NCBI RefSeq assembly: GCF_010731635.1
Contig: NZ_AP022583.1
Coordinates: forward strand, 1,302,001-1,366,000
DNA from: Mycobacterium noviomagense
GTDB taxonomy: Bacteria > Actinomycetota > Actinomycetes > Mycobacteriales > Mycobacteriaceae
Direction: 5' to 3'
DNA: 64,000 bases
The position numbers and the translations under genes are program-made. Numbering within the stretch: the first letter of the stretch is position 1; each line of letters opens with the position of its first letter. Shown here one piece after another: positions 51,569-62,807 of this stretch. The notes under the pieces were generated by a model. The model searched no databases and was not told where the DNA came from. It saw nothing but the letters and a program-made list of their open reading frames with translations.

Positions 51569-53029
51569 TCACTCTTCGCGGCGACGACGCCGGCCGCCGG
51601 TGGGCTGGGCCTGCAACCGCGCCAGCAGCTCGGCGACCGATTGACCACCGGAGGATGGACCCTCCGGAGAGTCCTCCAGGCTGCGGCGCCGGCGCGGGGG
51701 CTCGGGCGCCGGGGGCTCCGACGGCTCGGGCGGCGCTGAACTACCGGTCCCGTACCCCTCGTAACCGGCCGAATGGCGCGGCCGCCGGCTGTTGCCCCAG
51801 CTGGCCGCGGTAGCGCCCGGCGGGCGAACCGGTGGCTCGGCTCGGCCGGCGTGTCGACCCCGCGGCGCGTCGGGGACGGGCTGGCTGACGGTCGACGACC
51901 CGTTGGCCATGGTGCCAGGAACACCTCGACTGTCGGGTTGCTCGGAGACCCAGTTGCTTCCCGGTGCTCCCGGCGGCAGCCATTGGCCCTCGGAGCCGAC
52001 GGGCTGCCATTCGTTGGCCGGTTCGCGACGCTGCGGAGCCTCGTTGGGCGGGGCATACCAATCACGGGGTGGCGGCGCGGCTTCTGGCTGCGGCGCCACG
52101 TGCCGGGGTTCGAACCGCGGCTGCGATGGTGGCGTCGGGACGTCATGTTCAGGCTCAGGGTGGCGCTGCGGCTGCGATGCGAAGCGCTCTTGCGCAGCCC
52201 AGCCGCGCTCGTCGGACTGCCCGGCTCGTGACCAGTCGGGCTGATCGGGTTGTCGCGCTCGCGGCGACCAAGCGCTGTCTTCTGTTGGCCGCCAATGGGA
52301 ACCGCGATATCCCTCGGCGGGATAGGCCTCGGGAGCCGGCGCACGGGTCTCGGGCGTCCGATATGCCTCAGCCGCTGGATACGTCTCGGGCGCGGGTTCC
52401 GGCTCAGCCGGTCGGGGCGGGAGCAGCGGTTCCTCGGGCACGTCGATGATCGAGCTGTCTTCGGTCTGGTTGGCCGCTTCTTCTGCCCGCACCGAGGCCA
52501 CCCGATTGATTCGATCGCGCGGGCTCTCGTCCTCGCGATCCCACTCGCTGTAACCGCGCACGGTGGTGCGCTCGGTTTCCAGGGCAGGCCGCTGGCTTAG
52601 CTCGGCGTCGAACAAGATCTCGAGGTTGGTTCGCAGCGCGGCCAATTCGGCCCGCAGCGCCGCCACCTCGTCGGCCGCCTGGGCGCGCAGTTCGGACGCC
52701 AGCTCGCGGCGCAGCTGGGATTCCACGGTGAGCTCGTATTCGCGGCGGGCCGATATCTCTCGATCAAGCTGCAAATCGTAAACGAGTTTGAGATCCCGCA
52801 CCCGCGCCTGGTCCACGTCGCTTTGCCGGCGATAGATCACCGACGCGAATGCTGCGACGACGGCGGCCCACAGCGCCAGGATCACCGCGAGCTTGAGGAG
52901 TTCCACCCGATTGGTGAACACCAGTGCGGAACTGGCCCCGATGGCGAGGACCAGCAACGCCGTCAACAGCAGCCAACCCGGCCTGCGGCCGCCGCGCCGG
53001 ACCCGGGCGCCGCGGGACAGAACGGTCAT
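51569..53029 (-). CDS. Membrane protein with coiled coil and disordered tail (DUF6779, Rv3604c-like)
   Basis: This is a 486-residue protein. Two adjacent membrane helices near the N-terminus (WLLLTALLVLAIGASSALVF and LLKLAVILALWAAVVAAFASVIY) are followed by a charged helical region likely to form a coiled coil (about 80-150, RDLKLVYDLQLDREISARREY). A long proline-, arginine- and glutamate-rich disordered tail runs to the C-terminus and ends RRRRREE. The topology suggests a cytoplasmic tail interacting with other proteins, as seen in cell-envelope or division scaffolds; the function is unknown. ATG 53029 starts just before the basic residues preceding the first helix. Confidence 0.75.
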   Translation of the reverse strand: MTVLSRGARVRRGGRRPGWLLLTALLVLAIGASSALVFTNRVELLKLAVILALWAAVVAAFASVIYRRQSDVDQARVRDLKLVYDLQLDREISARREYELTVESQLRRELASELRAQAADEVAALRAELAALRTNLEILFDAELSQRPALETERTTVRGYSEWDREDESPRDRINRVASVRAEEAANQTEDSSIIDVPEEPLLPPRPAEPEPAPETYPAAEAYRTPETRAPAPEAYPAEGYRGSHWRPTEDSAWSPRARQPDQPDWSRAGQSDERGWAAQERFASQPQRHPEPEHDVPTPPSQPRFEPRHVAPQPEAAPPPRDWYAPPNEAPQRREPANEWQPVGSEGQWLPPGAPGSNWVSEQPDSRGVPGTMANGSSTVSQPVPDAPRGRHAGRAEPPVRPPGATAASWGNSRRPRHSAGYEGYGTGSSAPPEPSEPPAPEPPRRRRSLEDSPEGPSSGGQSVAELLARLQAQPTGGRRRRREE

Positions 53030-53084
53030 GGGCTGACTGTACCGGGCCGAGGTCAATGCACGTGTCGCCGCATTCCGGCGATTC

Positions 53085-53561
53085 TCAGGTTTCGGTGCCG
53101 TTGCCGCGTTCGGTGGGATCGCTCGGTGATTTGCAGCAATGCTGCAGCCACAGTGCGGCAACCATCAGAGCCAGGGCACAAGCTGCCGCGACCACCGAGC
53201 CGGTGGTGTCTTCGCCGGCGACCCGCAGCGTGGAACGCCGCGGGAGCAGGTACACCAGCACTCCGATCCACCAACCCAGCACCACGGCGCCCACCCACGC
53301 CGAGGCCTTAGCGATGACCACGCTTCGCGCCACCGCTAGCGGATGTAGCCAGCCAGGTCCGTCGCCGATCTCGCCGTCGCTGATCTTCGTACGCACATAC
53401 CGGCCCCACAGCGCCTCGGCCGCGGCCACGGCCAGCAGCGACCCGCCCGTCCACACCGTGATAGGCGGAAACCACCGGTAGAGCAGCACCACCAGCAAAT
53501 AGCCGACCACCGCAGCGCCGATCACCGCGCCCGTCAGGTCACGTTTTCGGGTGGGGCCCAT
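53085..53561 (-). CDS. DUF3180 membrane protein (Rv3605c-like)
   Basis: This is a 158-residue integral membrane protein with four hydrophobic segments (near residues 10-30, 35-50, 85-110 and 120-145). [23 protein letters not shown] at the start and PLAVARSVVIAKASAWVGA in the middle are DUF3180 features. The function is unknown, but it follows folK in most mycobacteria. The ATG at 53561 overlaps the folK stop by one base, so it is part of the folate operon transcript. Confidence 0.82.
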   Translation of the reverse strand: MGPTRKRDLTGAVIGAAVVGYLLVVLLYRWFPPITVWTGGSLLAVAAAEALWGRYVRTKISDGEIGDGPGWLHPLAVARSVVIAKASAWVGAVVLGWWIGVLVYLLPRRSTLRVAGEDTTGSVVAAACALALMVAALWLQHCCKSPSDPTERGNGTET

Positions 53562-54091
53562 CAGTTTCCTGACGTACGCGGGGTGAGGACCAAGTCGGTT
53601 CGACGCACGCCGGCACGATCGGCGGGCTCCAGCTCGCCCAACAACCGGGCAACGGACCGCTTTCCTCCGGCCACCGTCAGCTCGGCGTCCGGATCGATAG
53701 CCAGCCACGGCACCATCACAAAAGCCCGCAGGTGAGCCAGCGGGTGCGGCAGCGTCAGGCCGTTGTCACGGGAGAACAGCTCGGTGCCCTCGTCGTAGCA
53801 GGCGACCAAATCCACGTCGAGGCTGCGCGGTCCCCACCGCTGTCCACGCACCCGATCGGCTGCCCGCTCAAATCCCTGGGCGCGCCGCAACCACGCGTGT
53901 GCGTCGCACGCCGGGTCATCGGCGATCAGCACCGCGTTGAGAAACGGTCCCTGGTCCACGCCGCCCCACGGCTCGGTTTCGTACACCGGCGACACGGCTT
54001 GCACCGACCCGCCCAGCCCGTCGACCACCGACTGCAGCCGGGCCAAACGGTCACCCAGGTTGGACCCGATCGACAGGACCACGCGAGTCAC
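53561..54091 (-). CDS. folK: 6-hydroxymethyl-7,8-dihydropterin pyrophosphokinase
   Basis: This is a 176-residue HPPK. Its motifs are [10 protein letters not shown] at the start, [19 protein letters not shown] and [12 protein letters not shown]. It transfers pyrophosphate from ATP to the pterin alcohol made by FolB, giving the substrate of FolP. The GTG at 54091 overlaps the folB stop (GTGA). The open frame further upstream lies in folB and is not conserved. Confidence 0.93.
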   Translation of the reverse strand: MTRVVLSIGSNLGDRLARLQSVVDGLGGSVQAVSPVYETEPWGGVDQGPFLNAVLIADDPACDAHAWLRRAQGFERAADRVRGQRWGPRSLDVDLVACYDEGTELFSRDNGLTLPHPLAHLRAFVMVPWLAIDPDAELTVAGGKRSVARLLGELEPADRAGVRRTDLVLTPRTSGN

Positions 54092-54489
54092 GCGGTACCT
54101 CCTGCCGGCACCACGGAACCGCGGCCGCCGCGGCGTGATCGCCGTGCCACCACCGCCACGTCGGCGAAGGTCTGCGGGATGGGGGCGGCTGGCTTGTGGA
54201 CGACCACCTCGACGGCGTGCACCCGTGAATCGTTCATGACGTCGTCGGCGATCTCGCCGGCGACGGTCTCGATCAGCTTGCGCGGCGGGCCGGCCACGAT
54301 GTCGGCCGCCCGCTGGGCCAACACCCCGTAGTCGTAGGTGTCGGACAAATCGTCGCTGGCGGCGGCGTCGGCCAGGTCGATCCACACGGTGATGTCGACG
54401 ACGAAGTCCTGTCCGTCGGCGCGCTCCTGCTCGTACACACCGTGTCGGCCGCGAACAGTCAAGCCGCGCAACTCGATTCGATCAGCCAT
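54088..54489 (-). CDS. folB: Dihydroneopterin aldolase
   Basis: This is a 133-residue DHNA aldolase ([20 protein letters not shown] with catalytic Glu; catalytic Lys in [11 protein letters not shown]). It cleaves 7,8-dihydroneopterin to 6-hydroxymethyl-dihydropterin and glycolaldehyde. It overlaps folP by 8 bases upstream and folK by 4 downstream. ATG 54489 is the start that gives the family N-terminus [10 protein letters not shown]. Confidence 0.93.
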   Translation of the reverse strand: MADRIELRGLTVRGRHGVYEQERADGQDFVVDITVWIDLADAAASDDLSDTYDYGVLAQRAADIVAGPPRKLIETVAGEIADDVMNDSRVHAVEVVVHKPAAPIPQTFADVAVVARRSRRGGRGSVVPAGGTA

Positions 54490-55315
54490 CGGGCGCTCCC
54501 CGGCTCCACGCCTCGACGACCTTGAGCGCGTCAACAGTAGCCCGCACGTCGTGCACCCGCACACCCCACACCCCGTGCAGGGCGGCCAGCGCGGAGATCA
54601 CCGCGGTGGCCGTCTCGCGTCCATCCGGTGGGCGCAGTGTCCCGTCAGCGTCGGCCAGCAGGCTGCCGAGGAAACGTTTCCGGGATGCTCCGACAAGCAC
54701 GCGAATACCGGTTGCGACGAACTGCGGCAGCGCATGCAGCAGCGCCCAATTGTGTTGTGCCGTCTTGGCGAATCCCAGACCGGGGTCGATGATCAGGTTG
54801 GCTGCGTCGACCCCGGCGGCGACCGCGTCGTCGACGCTGGCGAGCAGCTCGGCACGCACTTCGGCTACCACATCGCGGTACGGCGGCACCTGGTGCGGGC
54901 GGGCATCCGTCACCGAACGCCAGTGCATCAGGACCCACGGCACTGCCGCCTCGGCCAGCAGCGGCGCCATCGCGGGGTCGGCGCGTCCGCCGGAGACGTC
55001 GTTGACGATTCGGGCGCCGCTTTCCAGCGCGGCTTGTGCGACACCGGCGTGGATGGTGTCGATGCTGACCGTAATACCTCGGGCGGCAAGCTGTTTGACG
55101 ACAGGAACGACGCGGGCGGTTTCCACCTGTGGGTCGATGCGGACCGCACCGGGCCGGGTGGACTCGCCGCCGACGTCGACGATCGCCGCGCCCTCGGCGG
55201 CCAATGCCAGGCCGTGTTCGACGGCGCGGTCGGGATCCAGATAGCGCCCGCCATCGGAGAACGAGTCCTCGGTGACGTTCACCACGCCCATGACCTGCAC
55301 GTGTGTCGTAGTCAC
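54482..55315 (-). CDS. folP1: Dihydropteroate synthase
   Basis: This is a 277-residue TIM-barrel DHPS, the sulfonamide target. It joins p-aminobenzoate and the pterin pyrophosphate made by FolK. Motifs are [18 protein letters not shown] (loop 1), [27 protein letters not shown] and GASRKRFLG (loop 7 lysine). The GTG at 55315 overlaps the folE stop (GTGA). The upstream open frame lies inside folE. It is the functional FolP1 type by position and motifs rather than the divergent FolP2. Confidence 0.94.
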   Translation of the reverse strand: MTTTHVQVMGVVNVTEDSFSDGGRYLDPDRAVEHGLALAAEGAAIVDVGGESTRPGAVRIDPQVETARVVPVVKQLAARGITVSIDTIHAGVAQAALESGARIVNDVSGGRADPAMAPLLAEAAVPWVLMHWRSVTDARPHQVPPYRDVVAEVRAELLASVDDAVAAGVDAANLIIDPGLGFAKTAQHNWALLHALPQFVATGIRVLVGASRKRFLGSLLADADGTLRPPDGRETATAVISALAALHGVWGVRVHDVRATVDALKVVEAWSRGAPDG

Positions 55316-55920
55316 TTGCGCAAGATGAGTTCGAGCGCTTCGGCTCGAGACGCGGCGTCGGTCTTGAACTGTCCGCGCACCGCCGAAGTCGTGGTGATCG
55401 CGCCGGGTTTGCGCACGCCGCGCATCGCCATGCACAGATGTTCGGCTTCGACCACGACGATGACGCCGCGCGGGTCGAGTTTGCGCATCAGGGCGTCGGC
55501 GATCTGGCCGGTGAGCCGTTCCTGCACCTGAGGCCGCCTGGCATAGAGGTCCACCAGCCGCGCGATCTTCGACAGACCGGTCACTCGCCCGTCGTCGCCG
55601 GGAATGTAGCCCACATGCGCCACCCCGTGAAACGCCACCAGATGGTGTTCGCACGTGGAGTACAGCGGGATCTCCTTGACCATCACCAACTCGTCGTGTT
55701 GCTCGTCGAACGTCGTGTTCAACACGCTGTCGGGGTCGGTGTAGAGGCCGGCGAACATTTCGCGGTAGGTGCGGGCGACCCGGGCCGGTGTGTCTTCTAG
55801 CCCATGGCGGTCTGGATCCTCGCCGATCGCGCACAGCAATTCGCGGATCGCGGCCTCGGCGCGTGCTTGGTCGAACACCGCCATGCGTAGGGCCCTGGTG
55901 CGGGGATTCGGCTGCGCCAT
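55312..55920 (-). CDS. folE: GTP cyclohydrolase I
   Basis: This 202-residue enzyme starts folate synthesis by converting GTP to dihydroneopterin triphosphate. Zinc-site residues are in [11 protein letters not shown] (Cys, His) and [11 protein letters not shown] (Cys). It is the first gene of folE-folP1-folB-folK and starts 15 bases after the ftsH stop, so it may be read through from ftsH as well. Confidence 0.95.
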   Translation of the reverse strand: MAQPNPRTRALRMAVFDQARAEAAIRELLCAIGEDPDRHGLEDTPARVARTYREMFAGLYTDPDSVLNTTFDEQHDELVMVKEIPLYSTCEHHLVAFHGVAHVGYIPGDDGRVTGLSKIARLVDLYARRPQVQERLTGQIADALMRKLDPRGVIVVVEAEHLCMAMRGVRKPGAITTTSAVRGQFKTDAASRAEALELILRK

Positions 55921-55935
55921 CGAAGCCTCCGTTCG

Positions 55936-58269
<2,334 letters not shown>

Positions 58270-58339
58270 CAAGCATCGGCCGTGTTGGGCCAGGTCCTTC
58301 CCCGATACACGCAGCTGGAATAGTCCAGGCTACCGCTAC

Positions 58340-58499
58340 GTGGCGATCGCCAGCTCGGCGGAGCCGGGCGCAGCGGGTCGCCACCATGCAGCCAAGTGGC
58401 GATCGCCAGCTCGGCGGAGCCGGGCGCAGCGGGTCGCCACCATGCAGCCAAGTGGCGATCGCCAGCTCGGCGGAGCCGGGCGCAGCGGGTCGCCACCAT
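58340..58499. repeat. 56-bp tandem repeat (2.9 copies), VNTR-like
   Basis: Two exact 56-base units (58340-58395, 58396-58451) are followed by the first 48 bases of a third (58452-58499), with no mismatch seen. Each unit begins GTGGCGATCGCCAG (containing the palindrome TGGCGATCGCCA) and later has GGGTCGCCAC, so GTGGCGA and TCGCCAC can pair to a hairpin. The size and intergenic position resemble mycobacterial MIRU/VNTR loci. There are no spacers, so it is not a CRISPR array. Confidence 0.92.
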
Positions 58500-58692
58500 C
58501 CTTCCGAGCTAATTGCCCGGCTCGTCAGCGGGCCACTTTCGCGGCCGCATCAAGCGCCGTCTATTGCAACGATCGCGCAACCGCCGGCGGTTCCCGGCTG
58601 ATCCTCTGCTGCCAGCGAAACGGGTGGCCAGTCGGATGCCGACAAACCTGTGACCCCTTCTCAGCCGGTTGCTGTTGTGCTTTGGTGAGACC
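58500..58692. other. Intergenic stretch between tandem repeat and ephA, no gene seen
   Basis: With the repeat this completes the 423-base gap between ftsH and ephA. No conserved reading frame, RNA fold or operator was recognised. It must hold the ephA promoter. In M. tuberculosis the espACD genes are located between these two flanking genes. Confidence 0.6.
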
Positions 58693-59661
58693 GTGCGCGC
58701 ACCCACCGAACGGTTAGTTGACACCAACGGTGTGCGGGTGCGGGTTGTCGAGGCAGGCGAACGTGGAGCGCCGGTAGTGGTGCTGGCGCACGGATTCCCT
58801 GAACTGGCCTACTCGTGGCGGCACCAGATTCCGGCGCTCGCCGCAGCGGGCTATCACGTGCTGGCCCCCGATCAGCGCGGGTACGGCGGGTCGTCTCGCC
58901 CAGAAGCCGTCGAGGCCTATGACATAAAGGCCTTGACCGCCGACATCGTCGGCCTGCTCGACGACGTCGGCGCCGAGCGGGCGGTGTGGGTGGGTCACGA
59001 CTGGGGTGCCCCGGTGGTGTGGGGCGCAGCGCAGCTCCATCCCGACCGTGTCGCGGCTGCCGCGGGTTTGAGCGTCCCACCGACACCGCGCTCCCAAGTG
59101 CCGCCGACGCAGGCGTTCCGCAACATCTTTGGCGACCACTTCTTCTACATGCTCTATTTTCAGCAGCCCGGCGTGGCCGACGCCGAGCTCAACGCAGATC
59201 CGGCCAAGGTCATCCGACGGATGATCGGCGGGCTGCGCGGCAGTGACGACCGAGCCGCCGCAGTGCGGATGGCCCGACCGGGGCCGGAGGGCTTCGTCGA
59301 ACGTCTGCCGGAGCCCAACGGCCTGCCGGGTTGGATCAGCGCGGACGAACTCGACCACTACGTCGGCGAATTCAGCCGCACGGGATTCACCGGCGGGCTG
59401 AACTGGTATCGCAACCTGGACCGCAACTGGGAGATCCTGGCCGATCCGGTGAGCGCGACGATCACGGTGCCGGCACTGTTCATGGCTGGGACAGCCGATC
59501 CCGTCTTGGGGTTCATGCGTCGCGACCGCGCCAGCGAAGTGGTCACCGGTCCCTACCGCGAGGTGATGATCGACGGTGCAGGGCACTGGCTGCAGCAGGA
59601 AAGGCCCGACGAGGTCAATGCGGCGTTGCTAGATTTCCTCGAGGGATTGGAGTTGCGATGA
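58693..59661 (+). CDS. ephA: Epoxide hydrolase EphA
   Basis: This is a 322-residue alpha/beta-fold epoxide hydrolase. The oxyanion motif is HGFP (33-36), the nucleophile is Asp103 in GHDWGA, the acid is Asp in GTADPVLGF and the base is His298 in GAGHWLQQE. The lid tyrosines in FFYMLYF and GGLNWYRN fit the class. It hydrolyses epoxides to diols, probably lipid-derived. GTG 58693 gives the M. tuberculosis length; an upstream TTG would add eight non-conserved residues. It starts a three-gene operon with 4- and 1-base overlaps. Confidence 0.92.
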   Translation: MRAPTERLVDTNGVRVRVVEAGERGAPVVVLAHGFPELAYSWRHQIPALAAAGYHVLAPDQRGYGGSSRPEAVEAYDIKALTADIVGLLDDVGAERAVWVGHDWGAPVVWGAAQLHPDRVAAAAGLSVPPTPRSQVPPTQAFRNIFGDHFFYMLYFQQPGVADAELNADPAKVIRRMIGGLRGSDDRAAAVRMARPGPEGFVERLPEPNGLPGWISADELDHYVGEFSRTGFTGGLNWYRNLDRNWEILADPVSATITVPALFMAGTADPVLGFMRRDRASEVVTGPYREVMIDGAGHWLQQERPDEVNAALLDFLEGLELR

Positions 59662-60851
59662 GTGGTCCGCTGCGTTTCGGCGCCTTCATCACGCCGTTTC
59701 ACCCCACCGGCCAGTCTCCCACGGTGGCAATCGAATACGACATGGAGCGCGTCGTCGCACTCGACCGCCTCGGGTTCGACGAAGCATGGTTCGGCGAGCA
59801 CCACTCCGGCGGCTACGAGCTGATCGCCTGCCCGGAGGTGTTCATCGCCGCAGCGGCCGAGCGGACCAAACACATTCGGCTCGGCACCGGAGTGGTTTCG
59901 CTGCCGTACCACCATCCGCTGATGGTCGCCGACCGCTGGGTGCTGCTGGACCATTTGACCCGCGGCAGGGTGATGTTCGGCACCGGCCCCGGAGCGCTGC
60001 CCTCGGACGCCTACATGATGGGCATCGATCCGGTCGAGCAGCGCCGGATGATGCACGAGTCGCTGGAAGCGATTCTGGCGCTGTTCCGCGCCGCACCCGG
60101 TGAGCGGATCAGCCGGCACTCCGATTGGTTCACCTTGCGTGACGCGCAGCTGCATATTCGGCCCTATACCTGGCCGTATCCCGAGATTGCCACCGCAGCA
60201 ATGATTTCGCCGTCCGGCCCGCGGCTGGCCGGAGCGCTGGGCACATCGCTGCTGTCGCTGTCGATGTCGGTGCCGGGCGGATATGCGGCGCTGGAAAACG
60301 CGTGGGAAGTGGTGTGCGACCAAGCAGGGAAGACCGGACGCGACGAACCGGACCGCGCGGGTTGGCGGGTGCTGGGCATCATGCATCTCGCCGACAGCCG
60401 CGACCAGGCGATCGACGACTGCACCTACGGTCTGCAGGATTTCGCCAAATACTTCGGCGCAGCGGGATTCGTACCGTTGGCCAATCTGGTGGAGGGCGCA
60501 CAGTCGCCCCGCGAGTTCGTCGAAGACTATGCGGCCAAGGGCAATTGCTGCATCGGGACGCCCGACGACGCGATCGGCTACATCCAAGACCTGCTCGACC
60601 GCTCCGGGGGTTTCGGCACCTTTTTGATGCTCGGCCACGACTGGGCCCCACCCGAAGCGACCTATCACTCCTACGAGTTGTTTGCCCGCAAGGTGATTCC
60701 CCACTTCAAGGGACAACTGGGCGCGCCACGCGCGTCGCACGAGTGGGCTCGCGGTATGCGGGATCAACTGCTTGGCCGCGCCGGTGAGGCGGTGGTCAAA
60801 GCCATCAGCGAGCACACCGACGAACTCAAGCTGGAAAGCGAGCAGAGCTGA
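59658..60851 (+). CDS. Luciferase-like flavin monooxygenase (Rv3618-like)
   Basis: This is a 397-residue bacterial-luciferase-family protein (TIM barrel, FMN or F420). FGEHHSGGYELIACPEVFIAA, LGTGVVSLPYHHPLMVADR and RGRVMFGTGPGALPSDAYMMG are typical of the alkanal monooxygenase alpha-chain group. It oxidises an unknown substrate, perhaps forming or using the epoxide or diol handled by EphA. The ATG overlaps the ephA stop (ATGA), so they are coupled. A flavin reductase is not adjacent. Confidence 0.85.
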   Translation: MSGPLRFGAFITPFHPTGQSPTVAIEYDMERVVALDRLGFDEAWFGEHHSGGYELIACPEVFIAAAAERTKHIRLGTGVVSLPYHHPLMVADRWVLLDHLTRGRVMFGTGPGALPSDAYMMGIDPVEQRRMMHESLEAILALFRAAPGERISRHSDWFTLRDAQLHIRPYTWPYPEIATAAMISPSGPRLAGALGTSLLSLSMSVPGGYAALENAWEVVCDQAGKTGRDEPDRAGWRVLGIMHLADSRDQAIDDCTYGLQDFAKYFGAAGFVPLANLVEGAQSPREFVEDYAAKGNCCIGTPDDAIGYIQDLLDRSGGFGTFLMLGHDWAPPEATYHSYELFARKVIPHFKGQLGAPRASHEWARGMRDQLLGRAGEAVVKAISEHTDELKLESEQS

Positions 60852-61858
60852 TGCGCGCCGCGGTCCTGCGCGACGGGCGCATGGTGTGTCGCGACGACGT
60901 GCCCGACCCGGTGCCTGGGCCCGGACAGGTGCTGGTCGCCGTGCGGGCGTGCGGAATCTGCGGCTCGGACCTGCATTTCGCCGCCCACGGCGAGGAGGTG
61001 CTCGCGCTGGGCGCCAAGGGCGGTTTCGGCGACATGGGTGTCGATTTGAACCGTGACGTGTTCATGGGTCACGAATTCAGCGCCGAGGTCCTCGAAGCCG
61101 GTCCTAGCACCGACACGCATCCGCCGGGCACGCTGGTGACGTCGATACCGGTTCTGCTGTCGGGCAATAGTGTCGAACCGATCGTCTACTCCAACCGCAC
61201 GGTCGGCGGCTATGCGGAACGGATGCTGCTTTCGGCACCGCTGCTGCTGCCGATTCCCAACGGCTTGGACCCCAGGCAGGCCGCGTTGACCGAGCCGATG
61301 GCAGTGGGCCTGCATGCGGTCAACAAATCCAGGATTGAGCGAGGAGAGGTCGCGCTGGTCATCGGTTGCGGCCCGATCGGAATTGCAATTATCGCCGCAT
61401 TGCGGGCGCGAGGCGTGGAAACTATTGTGGCGTCTGACTATTCACCGAAGCGACGCGAGGTGGCCACCGCCATGGGCGCGCATCAGACTTTAGACCCCGC
61501 ACAAGGGTCGCCGTTCGATACGGTCACGCCGGCTGTGGTGTTCGAGGCTGTCGGGGTTCCGGGCCTCATCGACGACATCATTCTGCGGGCCCGGCCGGGT
61601 ACCCGGCTGGTCGTCGCCGGGGTGTGCATGCAGCCCGACACGGTGCATCCGTTCTTCGCGATTGCCAAAGAGATCAACGTGCAGTTTGTGCTCGCTTACG
61701 ACCCAAACGAATTCGCCGAGTCGCTGCGTGCGATCGCCGAGGGGGATATCGACGTCGCCCCGGTGATCACCGGTGAAGTCGGTCTCGACGGGGTTGGGGC
61801 GGCGTTCGACGACCTGGCCGACCCGGAACGGCACTGCAAAGTTTTGGTCACGCCATAG
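60851..61858 (+). CDS. Zinc-type alcohol dehydrogenase (MDR family)
   Basis: This is a 335-residue medium-chain dehydrogenase. The catalytic zinc site is seen as Cys37 (ACGICGSDLH) and His74-Glu75 (MGHEFSAEV). The NAD-binding glycine motif is VIGCGPIGIAI. The structural-zinc lobe with four cysteines is missing: the region after residue 90 (LVTSIPVLLSGNSVEPIVYS) has none. The substrate is unknown. The ATG overlaps the previous stop by one base (TGATG), placing it third in the ephA operon, where an alcohol or diol from EphA is a plausible but unproven substrate. Confidence 0.85.
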   Translation: MRAAVLRDGRMVCRDDVPDPVPGPGQVLVAVRACGICGSDLHFAAHGEEVLALGAKGGFGDMGVDLNRDVFMGHEFSAEVLEAGPSTDTHPPGTLVTSIPVLLSGNSVEPIVYSNRTVGGYAERMLLSAPLLLPIPNGLDPRQAALTEPMAVGLHAVNKSRIERGEVALVIGCGPIGIAIIAALRARGVETIVASDYSPKRREVATAMGAHQTLDPAQGSPFDTVTPAVVFEAVGVPGLIDDIILRARPGTRLVVAGVCMQPDTVHPFFAIAKEINVQFVLAYDPNEFAESLRAIAEGDIDVAPVITGEVGLDGVGAAFDDLADPERHCKVLVTP

Positions 61859-62120
61859 GCTGCCTGCGCCGGTGTTGACCAGCGCGCAAAAGCCGTGCAT
61901 AACAATGGTTCGACGACAAGCGGCACCTGTTTTTTCCAAAAAGCGGTTCCAGGGCCAACTCGCGGTGTTTAGGGTGAATTGTTTGGCCATGCGCTTAGAA
62001 AGGAGGTGTCAAAGGACGCTTAGCAAGCACACTGTTGCTGCTTCGATGTGCTGATTGTGCGCCAGATCGATCCAAACAATTTTCAACAGTGGCCGATGAA
62101 ACGGCTGGAAAGGAATCACC
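61859..62120 (+). other. Intergenic leader with a full-length Shine-Dalgarno sequence
   Basis: The gap before the DUF4189 gene contains AGAAAGGAGGTG at 61997-62008, complementary to the whole 3' tail of 16S rRNA (as CACCTCCTTTCT). No start codon follows at useful distance and no conserved reading frame is seen. The gap is more AT-rich than its surroundings and should contain the promoter of the next gene. Confidence 0.5.
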
Positions 62121-62609
62121 GTGACAGTGAGTAGTTTTCGAACCCGCGCTGTGATCTCCGCGGCGGGCGCCACAGCGGCAGCCGCGTTAGCCTTTGCCGT
62201 GGTCCCCGCCGCGCACGCCGATGACGAAGCCTGGGGCGCGATTGCCGTTTCTCCGGACGGGAAGGCCGTGGGCGTAGCGACGGACAAGCCAAACGAGTAC
62301 CAGGCCAACATAGGCGCAACCTCTGACTGTCACCAAAACAACCCCACCTGCAACGTGCTGATTACCTTCAAGTACCCCGACTGCGGTGCCGTCGTCAGAA
62401 ACGGTGACCAGTATTTCGGCGACAGCGGCGCCACGCAGCAAGAAGCAGAACAAAACGCAATGAACCAAAGCCCGGGCAGCACAGTCCTCAAGTCGGCATG
62501 CAACAACCCGCCCGCAGGGGCGACCGCCACGCCTACGAGCGGGACCACAACACCGACAAGCACAAGCAGTTCGCCCTCAAGCACGACCAACCCGCCACCT
62601 GGCCAGTGA
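62121..62609 (+). CDS. Secreted DUF4189 protein with Ser/Thr/Pro tail
   Basis: This is a 162-residue exported protein. The signal peptide (SSFRTRAVISAAGATAAAALAFAVV) is cut near AHA-DDE. The DUF4189 domain has WGAIAVSPDGKAVGVA at its start and four cysteines likely forming two disulfides (DCHQNNPTC, PDCGAVV, SACNNPP). The last 35 residues are a Thr/Ser/Pro-rich low-complexity tail, possibly O-mannosylated. The function is unknown; small secreted DUF4189 proteins are frequent in mycobacteria. GTG 62121 is preceded by GGAAAGGAA. A clear terminator follows at 62621. Confidence 0.8.
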   Translation: MTVSSFRTRAVISAAGATAAAALAFAVVPAAHADDEAWGAIAVSPDGKAVGVATDKPNEYQANIGATSDCHQNNPTCNVLITFKYPDCGAVVRNGDQYFGDSGATQQEAEQNAMNQSPGSTVLKSACNNPPAGATATPTSGTTTPTSTSSSPSSTTNPPPGQ

Positions 62610-62620
62610 ACCGTTGCCTC

Positions 62621-62663
62621 GCCGAGCAGGCTCGAGATGTCGGCCTGCTCGGCGGGGTTTTTT
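62621..62663 (+). terminator. Intrinsic terminator after the DUF4189 gene
   Basis: An 11-bp perfect stem (GCCGAGCAGGC at 62621-62631, complement at 62643-62653) is followed by GGGG and a run of six T (62658-62663). This is a textbook rho-independent terminator, uncommon in mycobacteria, and marks the end of a single-gene transcript. Confidence 0.92.
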
Positions 62664-62807
62664 CTATCGCCTGAACCAGGCGTCATCGCAAACCGCGCCA
62701 AATTGCAACACCGCAGTGTTGTTTGGGCCGCGTATGCCACAGCGTCATAGTGCGCTGTTAAACCGTCGCCGCCGCACCTGATGTACTACAGGTGACGAAA
62801 GGTGAGC

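Noticed and set aside
58340..58499. CRISPR-like array
   Set aside because: Units are directly adjacent with no unique spacers and no cas genes in the window.
61905..62051. 49-codon frame MVRRQAAPVFSKK... before the DUF4189 gene
   Set aside because: No ribosome-binding site before its ATG, and the strong Shine-Dalgarno sequence lies inside it rather than ahead of it; no sign of conservation.
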